Assembly (NCBI GenBank): GCA_021789975.1
Contig: JAJYIT010000012.1
Coordinates: forward strand, 43,145-107,144
Direction of reading: 5' to 3'
Length of the DNA stretch: 64,000 nt
From: Bacteroidota bacterium
GTDB taxonomy: Bacteria; Bacteroidota; Ignavibacteria; Kryptoniales; JAKASW01
How positions within the stretch are numbered: position 1 is the first letter of the stretch; every line of letters begins with the position of its first letter. Under the pieces are notes generated by a model that saw only the letters and a program-made list of their open reading frames with translations, ran no database searches and had not been told where the DNA came from. The translations under genes were made by a program, and so were the position numbers. This document shows, in pieces, positions 27,355 through 36,399 of the stretch.

Positions 27355-28193
27355 GTGCTAGTGTTTTCTCTGTTGCCAATTGCTGTTGATTGGATTGGCA
27401 CTTGCTCATCGTTGCTGTGAGCATGGTTGGTCTTGTTCCTCTCTAGGAATTCTCTTGCAAGCTCCATGTAGTGCCTCGCCCCAAGAGACCCTGCATCGTA
27501 GAGAATTATCGGTTTGCCGAAGCTTTGGGCTTCACTCAATCTGACATTTCTGCCGATAACAGTTTTGAATACCCTCTCATCAAAATACCGCCTCACTTCG
27601 TCCACGACTTGATTTGAAAGCCTCAGCCTGGAATCAAACATTGTAAGAAGGACTCCCTCTAATCCAAGATTTGCGTTGTAGCTTCTCTTGACCATTGATA
27701 TTGTATTCAGCAGTTGTCCTAGCCCTTCGAGTGCAAAATATTCAGTCTGTACAGGAATAAGCACAGTATCTGCCGCAACAAGGGCATTTACGGTTAAGAG
27801 TCCGAGGGACGGGGGACAATCGATAAATGTAAATTCGAAGGAGTCTTTAACGCTTTGCATGGCAGACTTCAACAGCGTCTCACGATTCTCGACTTCGACA
27901 AGCTCGATCTCGGCCCCGACAAGGTTAATATCTGACGGCACAAGCTTCAAAAAACTGAGGGCGGTATCTCGCACGGCACTGTCTGCTGCAGAAGCCCCTA
28001 TCAGGAAATCATAAGTGCTGACGTGCGGTTCGCTTTTTTCGAAGCCCAAAGCACTGGTAGCGTTTGACTGCGGATCGATATCCACCAGTAGGACTCTGTG
28101 CTCCATCGCTGCTATGCAAGCCGCAATATTCACCGTAGTGGTAGTCTTCCCTACTCCACCCTTCTGATTTGCAATCGCAATCACCTTTCCCAT
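27351..28193 (-). CDS. parA: Chromosome-partitioning ATPase ParA
   Basis: 280 residues from ATG 28193, chosen because the conserved protein starts MGKVIAIANQKGG and a GGA lies 8 nt upstream; the frame is open a further 25 codons upstream without conservation. Deviant Walker A KGGVGKT (11-17), FIDCPPSLGLLT for the switch II/Walker B region and the usual TEYFALEGLGQLL block. It forms dynamic ATP-dependent dimers on the nucleoid. A good promoter lies 47-75 bp upstream. Confidence 0.96.
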   Translation of the reverse strand: MGKVIAIANQKGGVGKTTTTVNIAACIAAMEHRVLLVDIDPQSNATSALGFEKSEPHVSTYDFLIGASAADSAVRDTALSFLKLVPSDINLVGAEIELVEVENRETLLKSAMQSVKDSFEFTFIDCPPSLGLLTVNALVAADTVLIPVQTEYFALEGLGQLLNTISMVKRSYNANLGLEGVLLTMFDSRLRLSNQVVDEVRRYFDERVFKTVIGRNVRLSEAQSFGKPIILYDAGSLGARHYMELAREFLERNKTNHAHSNDEQVPIQSTAIGNRENTST

Positions 28194-28239
28194 TACAAAT
28201 TCCAGACTTGATACTTCGTTTCTTTGATCATGTTGACGA

Positions 28240-28268
28240 AATATATACTTACTTGCGCAAACATTCAA
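28240..28268 (-). promoter_or_regulatory. parA: Sigma-70-type promoter for parA
   Basis: Read on the minus strand: TTGAAT (28268-28263), 17-bp spacer, TATATT (28245-28240). The start of transcription would be about 40 nt before the parA ATG at 28193. The match is four of six at -35 and five of six at -10. Confidence 0.6.
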
Positions 28269-28287
28269 TTAAGCTCACTTTTTGGGA

Positions 28288-28430
28288 GTGTCCTAGTTTG
28301 AATCTCACATCAAAGAAGAAAGGTTAATGAACCGCAATGATCGCAAGGATCGCGAAGTTCTGTATCGCCAAAAGATCCTTAGCATACTTTAGCAATCTCC
28401 GCGGTCAGAGCAAAACATAAATTAGGACAC
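28288..28430. repeat. 143-bp element with inverted ends and a 9-nt tandem repeat (possible MITE-like remnant)
   Basis: The ends GTGTCCTAGTTT (28288-28299) and AAATTAGGACAC (28419-28430) are reverse complements at 11 of 12 positions. Inside lie three adjacent 9-mers, CGCAATGAT, CGCAAGGAT and CGCGAAGTT (28333-28359). No open frame, transposase or clear target duplication is present. It occupies the intergenic space between parA and the Fe-S reductase. A non-autonomous mobile element or a degraded dispersed repeat are the best readings. Confidence 0.45.
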
Positions 28431-28684
28431 CACTCACCTATTCGCCTCCGCTAGATGCGTCCCTTTGATTCAGTCCCCGTCAAAACGTATGTCTTTCGTG
28501 GCTGTCTGAGAAAGAGTTAGGGCTGTGGGTACATTGACCACATGTGGAAACAGGATGCTTTCGAGCTTCGTCGACTTCTTTCTGTCATTGCCCCGCTGCA
28601 GTGAGTGTTCACATAAGCATTTGGAAAACTGTCCAAAATGAATTGAAGATGGCTACGGTCCAGTGCTTGTCGCCAGTACCGCAA

Positions 28685-28713
28685 TTGATTGTGATGCTGG
28701 ACAGGGATATATT
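28685..28713 (+). promoter_or_regulatory. Sigma-70-type promoter for the Fe-S reductase gene
   Basis: TTGATT (28685-28690) and TATATT (28708-28713) with 17-bp spacing. Transcription would begin around 28720, so the 5' leader before ATG 28729 is only about ten bases, close to leaderless. The in-frame ATG at 28735, with GGAAA just before it, is an alternative start. Confidence 0.55.
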
Positions 28714-28728
28714 TTGTCAAATTAGGCG

Positions 28729-30753
28729 ATGGAAATGAAGGCGATTCTGTTTTTGGTGGTTCTCATTGCGGCGTTTGCTTTCTTCGCGAAAAACGTAAAG
28801 AAATTGGTCAGTTATCTCAATGTGGGCAAAAATGAACCGCGGTTTGATCAACCGGGGAAAAGAATCAAGAATGTACTATCGATAGGATTCGGGCAGAAGA
28901 AACTTCTTCGTGAACCCCTTGCGGGGTGGATGCACTTCTTCATCTTCTGGGGGTTTGTTGTGCTTCTAACTGCTATCCTGGAGACCTTTCTGCAGGGATT
29001 TGGAGAGAACCTCTCGTTTGCATTTCTCGGTGTATTTTATGGACCCCTTGTTTTCTCGCAGGATCTGCTGGCCCTGCTGGTTATCGTTTCCGTACTTGTC
29101 GCGTTCTATAGGAGGAACCTCGCTCACGTCAAAAGACTCAGGGTTTCAAAACACTCTCAATTCGATGCCAACCTGATATTAGGGCTGATCCTGCTAATCA
29201 TGATTTCGATGCTCCTGCAGAACGCGCTACATATTTCCATTGAAAAAGCGACAGGCATCGACACATTAGATTCTGGAGCGCGTTTTCTGTCATCTGCCGT
29301 CGCGGCGATTTTTATGTCGGCACCTTATCACTCTAAGCTCGTTCTGTTTCAGGTCTTCTGGTGGATCCACGTCATGCTTGTGCTCGGATTTCTGAACTAT
29401 CTTCCTTATTCGAAACATCTCCATATCGGCTCGTCTCTTTTCAACGTCTATTTTTCAAAGCTTACACCAAAAGGAAAACTTAAGGCGTTGAATCTGGATG
29501 CGGAAGACCTCACTAAGTTTGGAGCCTCCGATGTAGAGGACTTCACATGGAAGCAACTTCTGGATGGGTATACCTGCACCGAATGTGGCAGATGTGACTC
29601 GGTATGCCCGGCCAATTTAACCGGCAAACCGCTTTCACCGCGGAAGATAATAATGGATATCAGGCACAGGACGATGGAGAAGGCGCCTTCGCTCGCCGCG
29701 AACAAAGAGACCGACAATAGACATCTGGTAGATGATTACATCACTGAGGATGAATTGTGGTCTTGCACAACATGCAGGGCGTGTATGGAAGAATGTCCGG
29801 TGACTATTGAACATGTCGATTCTATTGTAGACATGAGGCGATATCTCGTCCTGAATGAATCGCGATTTCCTTCCGAGCTCGCCGCGGCATATCGCAACCT
29901 GGAAAACAACTATACGGTGTGGGCATTCAATTGGCGGGACCGGGCAAAGTGGGCAGAAGGATATGATGTTCCAATCGCATCAGATGTACACGACGACTTT
30001 GACATTCTCTACTGGGTTGGGTGCGCTGGAAGTTTTGATATGCGGTACCAGAAAGTTGCGCGAGCATTCTCGGAGCTTATGAACAGAGCGGGGATCAGGT
30101 TTGCCATTCTCGGGAACGAGGAGAAGTGCACAGGGGACCCGGCACGAAGAAGTGGAAACGAATACCTGGCCCAGACCCTGATGAAAGAAAATGTCGAAAC
30201 CTTGAGCAAGCACAGAGTAAAGAAGATTGTGACGACGTGCCCGCATTGTTTCAACACGCTGAAGAACGAGTACCCTGAGTTCGGAGGTACCTACGAAGTG
30301 GTACACCATACTGAATTCATCGAGCAACTCATAGCTGAAGGGAAGCTGAAACTGAGCGCATCGCAAAAACAGAGATTGACCTATCACGATTCTTGTTACA
30401 TCGGCAGGTATAACGGGATTTATGATTCCCCCAGGAATATTCTTGGGAAACTGGAGGGGTCGGAATTGGTTGAAATGAAACGCGTAAAGGATAAGGGGTT
30501 TTGTTGCGGAGCAGGCGGCGCAAGAATGTGGATGGAGGAAAAGATCGGCAAGCGTGTTAACATCGAGCGAGTCGAAGAAGCACTTTCCACAAAGCCTGGC
30601 GTGATAGCCTCGGCATGTCCGTTTTGCATGACAATGTTGACTGACGGCGTCAAGGCAAAGGAAGCAGCCGGCGTAGAAGTGAAAGACATCGCCGAGCTCG
30701 TCATTGAAGCCATGAACGGAAATCAGCCAAGAGAGGCTGGTTTAACTAACTGA
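28729..30753 (+). CDS. Membrane-bound heterodisulfide-reductase-like (HdrD/GlpC-type) Fe-S oxidoreductase
   Basis: 674 residues. The N-terminal ~230 residues carry about five to six membrane helices with conserved His residues (GWMHFFIFWG, VFWWIHVMLVLG) as in the NarI-like cytochrome-b domain. Two 4Fe-4S clusters follow: CTECGRCDSVCPA (Cys283-293) and CTTCRACMEECPV. Two CCG domains come next, with WVGCAGSFDMRYQ, HDSCYIGRYN, GFCCGAGGARMWMEE and SACPFCMTML. Such proteins usually pass electrons between the quinone pool and a soluble partner, often electron-transfer flavoprotein in fatty-acid oxidation; no etf genes are in this window, so the partner is unknown. Confidence 0.9.
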   Translation: MEMKAILFLVVLIAAFAFFAKNVKKLVSYLNVGKNEPRFDQPGKRIKNVLSIGFGQKKLLREPLAGWMHFFIFWGFVVLLTAILETFLQGFGENLSFAFLGVFYGPLVFSQDLLALLVIVSVLVAFYRRNLAHVKRLRVSKHSQFDANLILGLILLIMISMLLQNALHISIEKATGIDTLDSGARFLSSAVAAIFMSAPYHSKLVLFQVFWWIHVMLVLGFLNYLPYSKHLHIGSSLFNVYFSKLTPKGKLKALNLDAEDLTKFGASDVEDFTWKQLLDGYTCTECGRCDSVCPANLTGKPLSPRKIIMDIRHRTMEKAPSLAANKETDNRHLVDDYITEDELWSCTTCRACMEECPVTIEHVDSIVDMRRYLVLNESRFPSELAAAYRNLENNYTVWAFNWRDRAKWAEGYDVPIASDVHDDFDILYWVGCAGSFDMRYQKVARAFSELMNRAGIRFAILGNEEKCTGDPARRSGNEYLAQTLMKENVETLSKHRVKKIVTTCPHCFNTLKNEYPEFGGTYEVVHHTEFIEQLIAEGKLKLSASQKQRLTYHDSCYIGRYNGIYDSPRNILGKLEGSELVEMKRVKDKGFCCGAGGARMWMEEKIGKRVNIERVEEALSTKPGVIASACPFCMTMLTDGVKAKEAAGVEVKDIAELVIEAMNGNQPREAGLTN

Positions 30754-30779
30754 GAACATAACACTAAATAGGAGGTATC

Positions 30780-31601
30780 TTGAAGTACATATCTATTGTA
30801 TTTGGCGCTGTCTTGTTTGCCGGTCTGACTGCCTCGGCACAATACAGGCTTGAGTACAAAATCAATTCGTCCAGTCCACTTCACTACAAGGCGCATTCGA
30901 CACTCGAAACGATCCAATCAATGATGGGACAGGAAGCAAAGGTCTCGGCAACTTCAGACGAATCAATTAGCGTGATTGGAAAGACCACAGGGGGTGAGTT
31001 GGTTTATGACATGAAGGTCGACTCGAGCGAGAATCTTGTCATAATGCCGAGCGGCGATACGACCCGTACCAGTTCGCCCGTGGTCGGGAAAGTTCGAGAA
31101 GTGCGCATACACCCCGACGGAGAGGAGATTTCATCGAGATGGGTCGATACCACTTTCGCAGGGTCTCAGGCCGGTCAAATGCGCGAATTCACAAGCTTCT
31201 TCTTCAAGCTCCCTACCAAAGAGGTTTCCAAAGGATCAACATGGAGCCAGGAGAAAGTTGACACTGTATCGACTCCAGCGGGCGGCGGCAAAATCATTGT
31301 CAATACCAATACCAGCTATGAATTGATTGATGAAGAAGTAGTCGATGGTGCCAATTGTGCAAGGATAAGCTTTAACGGGAAGGTTGCTCTCAACGGATCC
31401 ACGGAAGCGCAGGGCGTCAACGTTAACATAGCCGGTAATGGCGCTATCTCAGGGACTGCCCTATTCGATTCTGAAAAGGGACGGATTGTCAAAATAAATG
31501 GAAAGTCTGATCAGAAGCTTATGATGACTTCTGCCGGGCAGAACGGCATGAGCATGCCGATGACGCAAGCGACTTCTTACGACCTTAGCTTGGTTAAATA
31601 G
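30780..31601 (+). CDS. Secreted protein of unknown function (DUF6263-like pattern)
   Basis: 273 residues starting at TTG 30780, chosen because a perfect AGGAGG lies six bases upstream and the frame opens with a signal peptide (KYISIVFGAVLFAGLTASAQ). The mature part is all-beta with many Ser/Thr/Gly residues and a repeated pattern of strand, turn and polar residues (for example VVDGANCARISFNGKV). I think of the DUF6263 group but cannot confirm it. No anchor or sorting domain is visible, so a periplasmic location is likely. It follows the Fe-S gene by 26 nt and may share its transcript; the end overlaps the convergent DUF4340 gene by 25 nt. Confidence 0.7.
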   Translation: MKYISIVFGAVLFAGLTASAQYRLEYKINSSSPLHYKAHSTLETIQSMMGQEAKVSATSDESISVIGKTTGGELVYDMKVDSSENLVIMPSGDTTRTSSPVVGKVREVRIHPDGEEISSRWVDTTFAGSQAGQMREFTSFFFKLPTKEVSKGSTWSQEKVDTVSTPAGGGKIIVNTNTSYELIDEEVVDGANCARISFNGKVALNGSTEAQGVNVNIAGNGAISGTALFDSEKGRIVKINGKSDQKLMMTSAGQNGMSMPMTQATSYDLSLVK

Positions 31602-32482
31602 GTACGGTGCAAACTTCTTAGTTCCTGATCTAATGTTTGCGGGAGCATTGAACTGACCACGAATGTCTGATCGGTAGCCGAGTTTGTGAGACAGACTTGA
31701 TCGGACGTCTTGAACAGTGTGCCGGCAAAATGCTCCTTGTTCTTAAGCGTAATCCCGTAATCGAGAAACCGCTTCGACAAATGGGTAGAAGTGTCGACAA
31801 AGCCAACCGCGCGAGTGCCCGTTAAACTCTCAATAATTTCCTGTGCTGTTGATGTAGGCACGGTGACATTGTTGACTTTCCACAAAGTATCACTGTGGAA
31901 AAAATGGTACAGCGTGTCACCTACGGAGAAATCCGCGGCGGCAACGTCCGACACTTGTATCCCAAAGATTACTTTGTCCCGCCAGTCTGTCAGACTCTGT
32001 CCGGCAAGTGAACGGATATTTGTCGAAAGCTCCAACACTCTGTTGTCGCCCGTCATCTGCATGTAGCATCCGTTGAAATCTGGCGTGATATTTCCAAGTC
32101 TGAATGCTAACTGCCTGCCGCTTTGGGTTGTTATATCAAGCCTTGGGGCATTCGACATAAGTCCGTAGGCTGAGCTGTCCGACAGATTGTCGGCAACAAC
32201 TGCTGCAGACGGATTCGAAGCCAGCCTTGCCAGGAACATCGAGACCTGGTTTGGGGATGCCGGACCATCCACAGGCGAAGTAATCATCCATGCCCCGCTG
32301 ATCCGTTTCATACTAATGTCTTTGTCGAAGTCTATCGAAATCTTGTCTACCTGCGCAGTATCCAGTTTCGCAAACGGGTTTATTGTGAGTGTTGTGGAGT
32401 TAGAAGAGGTCAGCCTTTGAATTCCGTAGATTGCTATCAGTAATACGACAGCGCCAATAAGGATCTTTGTGGACTTGCTCAT
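31577..32482 (-). CDS. DUF4340 domain protein
   Basis: 301 residues. One N-terminal membrane helix (KILIGAVVLLIAIYGIQ) and then a beta-rich extracytoplasmic body with repeated DUF4340 units: KLDTAQVDKISIDF near the start, FRLGNITPDFNGCYMQMTG and SLTDWRDKVIFGIQVSDV in the middle. DUF4340 proteins typically follow a GldG-like protein and an ABC-2 transporter, exactly as here (gap of one base to gldG). It is probably an accessory subunit on the outer face of the inner membrane. Function unproven. Confidence 0.82.
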   Translation of the reverse strand: MSKSTKILIGAVVLLIAIYGIQRLTSSNSTTLTINPFAKLDTAQVDKISIDFDKDISMKRISGAWMITSPVDGPASPNQVSMFLARLASNPSAAVVADNLSDSSAYGLMSNAPRLDITTQSGRQLAFRLGNITPDFNGCYMQMTGDNRVLELSTNIRSLAGQSLTDWRDKVIFGIQVSDVAAADFSVGDTLYHFFHSDTLWKVNNVTVPTSTAQEIIESLTGTRAVGFVDTSTHLSKRFLDYGITLKNKEHFAGTLFKTSDQVCLTNSATDQTFVVSSMLPQTLDQELRSLHRTYLTKLRS

Positions 32483-32483
32483 T

Positions 32484-34052
32484 TCAGGATTTGCCTCCGT
32501 CAGATAGTAAAGCTTTGTAAGCCTTTCTTCGGTTGACAGTCTTACGCCAGTAAAAGAGTCCTATGACCAAGATTAACAGAGGCGGAAACCCGACTATTGC
32601 ATCTTTGACGAGCGAACGAGTCTCCTCGGAAACAGGCTTCAATGGTGGAGGCAGAAATGATTTTGAACGGATAGAAATTAGTCCCAGGTCGTCCGACAAA
32701 TAATCGACGGTATTAAGAAATATTGATAGGTTCTCAGGGTTACTTAAAAACTCGTTAAGAATGAAGTTGCCGTTTCCCAGGACTACGATTCTCTCATTAC
32801 CTTCGGTCTTTCTTGCCGGATCTGCTATGGCATATTTGTCGGTATCCGGAATTGCGGAATGTATCTCACCTGAAATAGCCGCACCCAGCAGCAAACCGTG
32901 CTGCTCAAACATTGCCTGCGTAAATTTCACAGTCGGGTCCAAGTTATAAAACCCGGTTTGGACTCCACTACGCTGGCTTGTATAGGCAAAAGGGGTAACG
33001 CTGAGATGCAGCGCCACAGCGGGGGTTGTGTCGATTTCACTTGCAAACGGCAGTATGACCTGATGCAAATCTTCTGTGACCACAAATGATTTGTTCATAT
33101 TACCGACTATCGGTATGTAAGGGTTTGGCAATTCAGTTTGGAAACTCAGGCCACCTTCATTCTGCACAACCGACACCGAGGCACACATGGCATCTCTGAC
33201 AAGATCCTTCTTAACTTCGAAGCCATAGCTCTTGAAGAGAGAGGAGAGGTTTAACGACAAGTCCGTCGCATATTCACTTTGCATGCTGGCGTTAACCATG
33301 CTAGTAAGGAAGGCTGCCCTTCCCTTTGTCATCATGTATTGGTCAAGGTTGTAGAGCTGCGAGTCTGCAAGAGCAGTAGTCGGTTGAATTAATATGAGCG
33401 CTGAGATGGAGTCAGGTACTGGATAAGAAAGATTGACCGGAAGCAGATTGTACCGTCGGGAGAGTGCTTGCTGGGCACGGCTAATATTCTGAAACGACGG
33501 TTCACCATTGCCTTGAGTGATTCCAATTGTCTTCTTTTCAGGATAGATAAGCCTGTCGATCCTTGAAGCCATTTCGTACTCGAAGTTAGATAGGTTTTCT
33601 ATCACCGGCAGGGTTTGCTTCCGAGCTTCATATTCCATCACAAGACCCATGAAAGCACGTTTCACTTCCAGCTTGTCGTTGTTTATGACCTGCACCTGCA
33701 CTTGCGGCACGCCTTGCGAAACAGCCTCGTTGACTTGTTTATCGGTTGTCGGATTGTAAATATCGTATTCCAGCTTCCCGTCAGATATACTTCGGAATTC
33801 CTGCAGCATATCTATTAGAGCAACTCTGTTATTGTTGTATGGTGAAGGGAGATCCGAGTTGAAATAGACTCGGACTATCAGATGGTCCTTCAGGCTCTTC
33901 AATAGTTTCTCGGTAGCAGGAGAGAGTGTATTCACTTTGTCGCGTGTTAGGTCGATTCGGAAGAACCAGCCGCTCACCACTACGTTAACAAGTACAATTA
34001 TGACAAAATATAGGAAAGCCTGTAGGATCGCGTCACGTTGAGATTTCTTCAT
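32484..34052 (-). CDS. gldG: GldG-like ABC transporter auxiliary/substrate-binding protein
   Basis: 522 residues from ATG 34052, which overlaps the gldF stop as ATGA; a start seven codons upstream is possible. N-terminal membrane helix (FLYFVIIVLVNVVVSGWFF), the family hallmark RIDLTRDKVNTLSPATEKLLKSL, a large periplasmic region of the ABC_transp_aux type (KKTIGITQGNGEPSFQN...), and a C-terminal helix (VGFPPLLILVIGLFYWRK). GldG in Flavobacterium is needed with GldA and GldF for gliding; outside gliding bacteria the same trio is widespread with an unknown substrate. Confidence 0.88.
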   Translation of the reverse strand: MKKSQRDAILQAFLYFVIIVLVNVVVSGWFFRIDLTRDKVNTLSPATEKLLKSLKDHLIVRVYFNSDLPSPYNNNRVALIDMLQEFRSISDGKLEYDIYNPTTDKQVNEAVSQGVPQVQVQVINNDKLEVKRAFMGLVMEYEARKQTLPVIENLSNFEYEMASRIDRLIYPEKKTIGITQGNGEPSFQNISRAQQALSRRYNLLPVNLSYPVPDSISALILIQPTTALADSQLYNLDQYMMTKGRAAFLTSMVNASMQSEYATDLSLNLSSLFKSYGFEVKKDLVRDAMCASVSVVQNEGGLSFQTELPNPYIPIVGNMNKSFVVTEDLHQVILPFASEIDTTPAVALHLSVTPFAYTSQRSGVQTGFYNLDPTVKFTQAMFEQHGLLLGAAISGEIHSAIPDTDKYAIADPARKTEGNERIVVLGNGNFILNEFLSNPENLSIFLNTVDYLSDDLGLISIRSKSFLPPPLKPVSEETRSLVKDAIVGFPPLLILVIGLFYWRKTVNRRKAYKALLSDGGKS

Positions 34053-34771
34053 TTGAATTTCAGCTCCAGCCATTTCGAGGTCAAACTGGTGAAGAAGACG
34101 ACTACCCCGCAGAAATAAACTACATCCCGCAAATCAATAGCTCCCTTATAGAAATCTGCCAGGTGAAAATCAGAACTTGCGTACTGCAGAATATAGGCGA
34201 AGGACCCGGTTGTAAGGGCTGTGACCTTGTCAAGTATGAAGAATAGAAATAAAGTAAAGAGTGCGATGATGAACGCGGCCACCTGGTTTTGAGTCAGGCT
34301 TGATGCAAACACGCCGGCAGATACATACCCTGCCGCCAGAAAGAGAAGTCCGATGTAACCCGCGAGTGCCGCGCCAGGATCTATATGACCAAGACTGGCA
34401 ACAATGATGAAGTAGATTAACGTCGGTACAAGAGAGGCGACGACGATCAGGTAGCTTGAGAGGGTCTTCGCGAAGACGAGTTTGCTCCTGCTGATCGGGT
34501 GAGTCGCGAGTACTTCGAGCGTCCCGTTTCTAAATTCCTCGGAGAAAGATCTCATTGTCAATGCCGGTATGAAAAAGAGAAAAAGAATCCCCGACAATGA
34601 AAAGAAGGGACGTAGAGTTGCCACACCCGAAAGAAACAATCCATCTGCGAACATATATCCGGAAATCAACAAGAACACAATAATTACCACATATGCTGCA
34701 GGGGTCTTGATAGATATCAGTATCTCCTTTTTCAGGAGCACCGTAAGACTATTGCTGTTGTCCTGATCCAT
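34049..34771 (-). CDS. gldF: ABC-2 type permease, GldF-like
   Basis: 240 residues with six membrane helices. The hallmark FRNGTLEVLATHPISRSKLVFAKTLSSYL in the first cytoplasmic loop is typical of ABC-2 permeases of the GldF/NosY group, and LTSKWLELK closes the protein. Its start lies 23 nt inside the gldA gene and its stop overlaps gldG, so ATPase, permease and auxiliary protein are made as a unit. Confidence 0.9.
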   Translation of the reverse strand: MDQDNSNSLTVLLKKEILISIKTPAAYVVIIVFLLISGYMFADGLFLSGVATLRPFFSLSGILFLFFIPALTMRSFSEEFRNGTLEVLATHPISRSKLVFAKTLSSYLIVVASLVPTLIYFIIVASLGHIDPGAALAGYIGLLFLAAGYVSAGVFASSLTQNQVAAFIIALFTLFLFFILDKVTALTTGSFAYILQYASSDFHLADFYKGAIDLRDVVYFCGVVVFFTSLTSKWLELKFK

Positions 34772-35705
34772 AGGCTCCTACCGTTAATTCTCTGAAAACT
34801 TTTTCCAAATCGGAACCCGTATTGTTAAGCCCGACTAGTTTGTATCTGTTTGAAACACAAAAATCAAATACCTTTTCCCTGTTGTCATCTGTGTCTTCAA
34901 TGCCTATTTGGAGCGAGACACTGCCGTCTGCCTTCTCCGCGGACATCTTCCTCGGATGGAATGCGGTCTCGAACTTCTCCCTTATGGTGTCCATGGAATC
35001 AGAGGTCTTAATCCTTACGGCAATGCCCCCGATGCTGCTATGCTGAAGATCTTCTGACGTCGCATCCAGGACGAGCTTTCCTCTGTTGATGATAAGGACG
35101 CGGTCACAGAGCGCCTGCACTTCCGATAGTATGTGAGTCGAGAGCACCACAAATTTTTTCTGTGCCAGCTCAGAGATTAACTCTCTTATGCCAACTACTT
35201 GGTTGGGATCGAGTCCCGAAGTCGGCTCATCCAGTATAAGTATCTCCGGATCATGGATCATAGCCTGGGCGAGGCCGACCCGCTGCTTGTATCCTTTGGA
35301 GAGCCGGTAGATCGGATCATAAAGCACTTCCTTCAATCCGCAACGATCCACGACGAAGTCTAATCGCTCCTTAGTATTGGAGGAGGAAATGCCAGATAGC
35401 TGGCCGGCAAACTTCAAATACTCGTGAACCTCCATCTCAGTGTAAAGGGGGTTACTCTCGGGCAAATAGCCGATCTTTGCACGAAGTCTGAAATTTTCGG
35501 GCGTCACCGTTTCCCCGTCAATGCTGACGGACCCACCGGTTGGGGTCAGGTAGCCGGTAATCATCCTCATTGTTGTCGTTTTTCCTGCCCCATTAGGACC
35601 CAAGAATCCGACAACGCTGGGCTCATTTATTTCGAAGGAAACGGAATCTACGGCTTTGGCGCCAGAGCCAAATGCCTTGCTTAATTCGCTAACTTTTAGG
35701 TTCAT
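34749..35705 (-). CDS. gldA: ABC transporter ATP-binding protein, GldA-like
   Basis: 318 residues from ATG 35705 (MNLKVSELSKAFG); the frame extends 13 codons upstream without conservation. Walker A GPNGAGKTTT, Q-loop region YLPESNPLY, signature LSKGYKQRVGLAQAM, Walker B ILILDEPTSGLDP and the switch His in VLSTHILSE are all intact. A C-terminal ~90-residue domain of the type seen in ABC-2 exporters follows. First gene of the gldA-gldF-gldG-DUF4340 operon, divergent from the ECF sigma gene with only ~60 bp between. Confidence 0.92.
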   Translation of the reverse strand: MNLKVSELSKAFGSGAKAVDSVSFEINEPSVVGFLGPNGAGKTTTMRMITGYLTPTGGSVSIDGETVTPENFRLRAKIGYLPESNPLYTEMEVHEYLKFAGQLSGISSSNTKERLDFVVDRCGLKEVLYDPIYRLSKGYKQRVGLAQAMIHDPEILILDEPTSGLDPNQVVGIRELISELAQKKFVVLSTHILSEVQALCDRVLIINRGKLVLDATSEDLQHSSIGGIAVRIKTSDSMDTIREKFETAFHPRKMSAEKADGSVSLQIGIEDTDDNREKVFDFCVSNRYKLVGLNNTGSDLEKVFRELTVGAYGSGQQQ

Positions 35706-35766
35706 AACGGTTGCAAATTTATTCGCGTTAAACAAAATTATCAATACAGAAATTAAGGAAAATAAA

Positions 35767-36399
35767 TTGAACCGCGGCGGCTCAAATTCGTCTATTGCAG
35801 CGAGAAATGATGACAGAAGAATCAGGGAGAAAGACCTTGTTGACAGGGCTCTTGCCCGGGATGAATCAGCCTACTCTGAGATTGTCGATCTTTATAAGGC
35901 AAAAGTCGCTGCAACCGTGTACTCCATACTCGGCAGAGAATATGTCGAGGAAATCTCCCACGAAGCCTTTATGCGAGCGTTTAATTCCATTGAACGGTAC
36001 AGGAGAGACTCGTCATTCTATACATATTTGATACGAATTACTGTAAACCTCTGCAGGGACGAGATAAGGCGAAAGCAGATAAAGCGTATCTTCAACTTTA
36101 CGGAGGTTTTCAGCAGGAACAATGATGGCGGGTCAGAAGAACAGATACGCACCGAAGTCTCCGTTGACCCTGTCAGCGTATACGATACTGGGGAAACTAT
36201 CAATATTGTTAGAGAGGAGATGGATGAGTTGCCACCTATACTCCGTACCGCAGTCACGATGAGAGAGATAGATGAATTGAGCTACTCCGAAATTGCAAAA
36301 CTTCTGAAGATTAGCGTTGGCACTGCGAAGACCCGGGTTTTCCGTGCGAGACAAGTGCTGCGCGACAAACTAACCAAGAGGTTGAATTATGGGAAATAG
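35767..36399 (+). CDS. ECF-type RNA polymerase sigma factor
   Basis: 210 residues starting at TTG 35767, chosen for the AAGGAA seven bases upstream; an open frame extends further upstream into the divergent gene and is ignored. Region 2 (LVDRALARDESAYSEIVDLYKAKVAATVYSI, then EEISHEAFMRAFNSIERYR and SFYTYLIRITVNLCRDEIRRK) and region 4 (LPPILRTAVTMREIDELSYSEIAKLLKISVGTAKTRVFRARQVLRDKL) are complete. It overlaps the anti-sigma gene by 11 nt. Together with the next two genes it probably controls the RND efflux genes that follow. Confidence 0.92.
   Translation: MNRGGSNSSIAARNDDRRIREKDLVDRALARDESAYSEIVDLYKAKVAATVYSILGREYVEEISHEAFMRAFNSIERYRRDSSFYTYLIRITVNLCRDEIRRKQIKRIFNFTEVFSRNNDGGSEEQIRTEVSVDPVSVYDTGETINIVREEMDELPPILRTAVTMREIDELSYSEIAKLLKISVGTAKTRVFRARQVLRDKLTKRLNYGK

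Noticed and set aside
28729..30753. GlpC / anaerobic glycerol-3-phosphate dehydrogenase subunit
   Set aside because: The fused membrane cytochrome-like domain and absence of glpAB neighbours favour a general HdrD-like reductase.
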